Both the position numbers and the translations under genes were made by a program. From Clostridium sp. CAG:510 (lineage in GTDB: Bacteria; Bacillota; Clostridia; Lachnospirales; Lachnospiraceae), in the NCBI GenBank assembly GCA_000434615.1, contig FR880800.1, positions 9,189 through 73,188 of the forward strand: 64,000 nucleotides of DNA, written 5' to 3'. Position 1 is the stretch's first letter, and each line of letters begins with the position of its first letter. Of this stretch, positions 63,858 to 64,000 are shown one piece after another. The notes under the pieces are model-generated. The model was not told where the DNA came from, did not search any database, and saw only the letters and a list, made by a program, of their open reading frames with translations.

Positions 63858-64000
63858 ATGGAGCAGATGACACATTATGCCCACTCCTTTTTAAGAAGAA
63901 AAAAAATCGCACCGGCAGATATCCGTTATCTGATTCGCACCGGCGCCCAGACGGAGCTGCATCTTTTGGACGGCCGCACCCTAAATACCTACATCGGCTT
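63858..64000 (+). CDS. Right-edge partial gene, possibly LytTR-type DNA-binding protein
   Basis: 47 codons visible. The ATG follows AGCAGGAGG by seven bases. The product begins with a basic stretch (HSFLRRKKIAPADIRYLI) and then TGAQTELHLLDGRTLNTYIG. The pattern ILYL-x-GxxTxLHLxDGRxL recalls the first strands of a LytTR DNA-binding domain, but the fragment is too short for a firm family call. Divergent from the exporter operon, it could be its regulator. Confidence 0.5.
   Translation, partial: MEQMTHYAHSFLRRKKIAPADIRYLIRTGAQTELHLLDGRTLNTYIG

Overview
The window reads as chromosome of an anaerobic, low-to-moderate GC Gram-positive of the class Clostridia, most likely a butyrate-forming Lachnospiraceae. 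The evidence is the complete acetyl-CoA-to-butyryl-CoA gene set in Clostridia order, a ptb-buk pair, long-form hpf, Clostridia-type single-gene families (DUF4317, DUF975, DUF1538) and strong AGGAGG ribosome-binding sites. I see no rRNA, tRNA, CRISPR array, insertion sequence or prophage. Most genes lie on the minus strand.

Layout. 0-3.4 kb: an FMN-riboswitch-controlled riboflavin transporter (cut by the left edge) and tex. 3.4-4.6 kb: two small membrane proteins on the plus strand. 4.6-8.5 kb: secA-prfB, with prfB carrying its programmed +1 frameshift. 8.5-21.5 kb: butyrate metabolism in two blocks, thl-crt-hbd-bcd-etfB-etfA (acetyl-CoA to butyryl-CoA) and ptb-buk (butyryl-CoA to butyrate plus ATP), separated by a three-gene ABC transporter cassette. 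21.5-28.5 kb: an M23 peptidase, hpf, an SH3/NlpC-P60 cell-wall hydrolase, thioredoxin reductase, an SDR reductase and a CNNM/CBS membrane protein preceded by a tiny acidic open reading frame. 28.6-34.6 kb: a tandem P-II-like protein with a DUF1538 permease, DUF4317, DegV, and a fused dihydrofolate reductase-ArgC protein. 34.6-35.5 kb: a candidate small RNA and an acidic membrane-anchored protein.

35.5-44.2 kb is the most unusual block. A ZTP riboswitch heads an apparently continuous run: purO (IMP cyclohydrolase), a stand-alone AICAR transformylase, a DHH phosphoesterase, a membrane-anchored TIR-domain protein with a large beta-propeller-like exterior, glnS and a DUF2225 protein. 44.2-46.9 kb: a PocR-GAF-PAS-GGDEF-EAL cyclic-di-GMP protein. 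47-48.8 kb: divergent bioY and birA sharing a BirA-type operator. 48.9-54.8 kb: guaB, several uncharacterised membrane proteins, an ECF sigma/anti-sigma pair and a small alarmone synthetase. 55-60 kb: galactoside/mannose use (alpha-galactosidase, manA, an aldose epimerase, divergent AraC regulator). 60-63.6 kb: a heterodimeric ABC exporter. A partial plus-strand gene ends the window.

Two copies of a 149-bp structured intergenic repeat (8.5 and 23.7 kb) sit immediately downstream of gene terminators. Their stems differ by compensating base changes, which argues that the structure, in the minus-strand transcript, is what is conserved. All functional calls are from reading the sequence; no database search was run.
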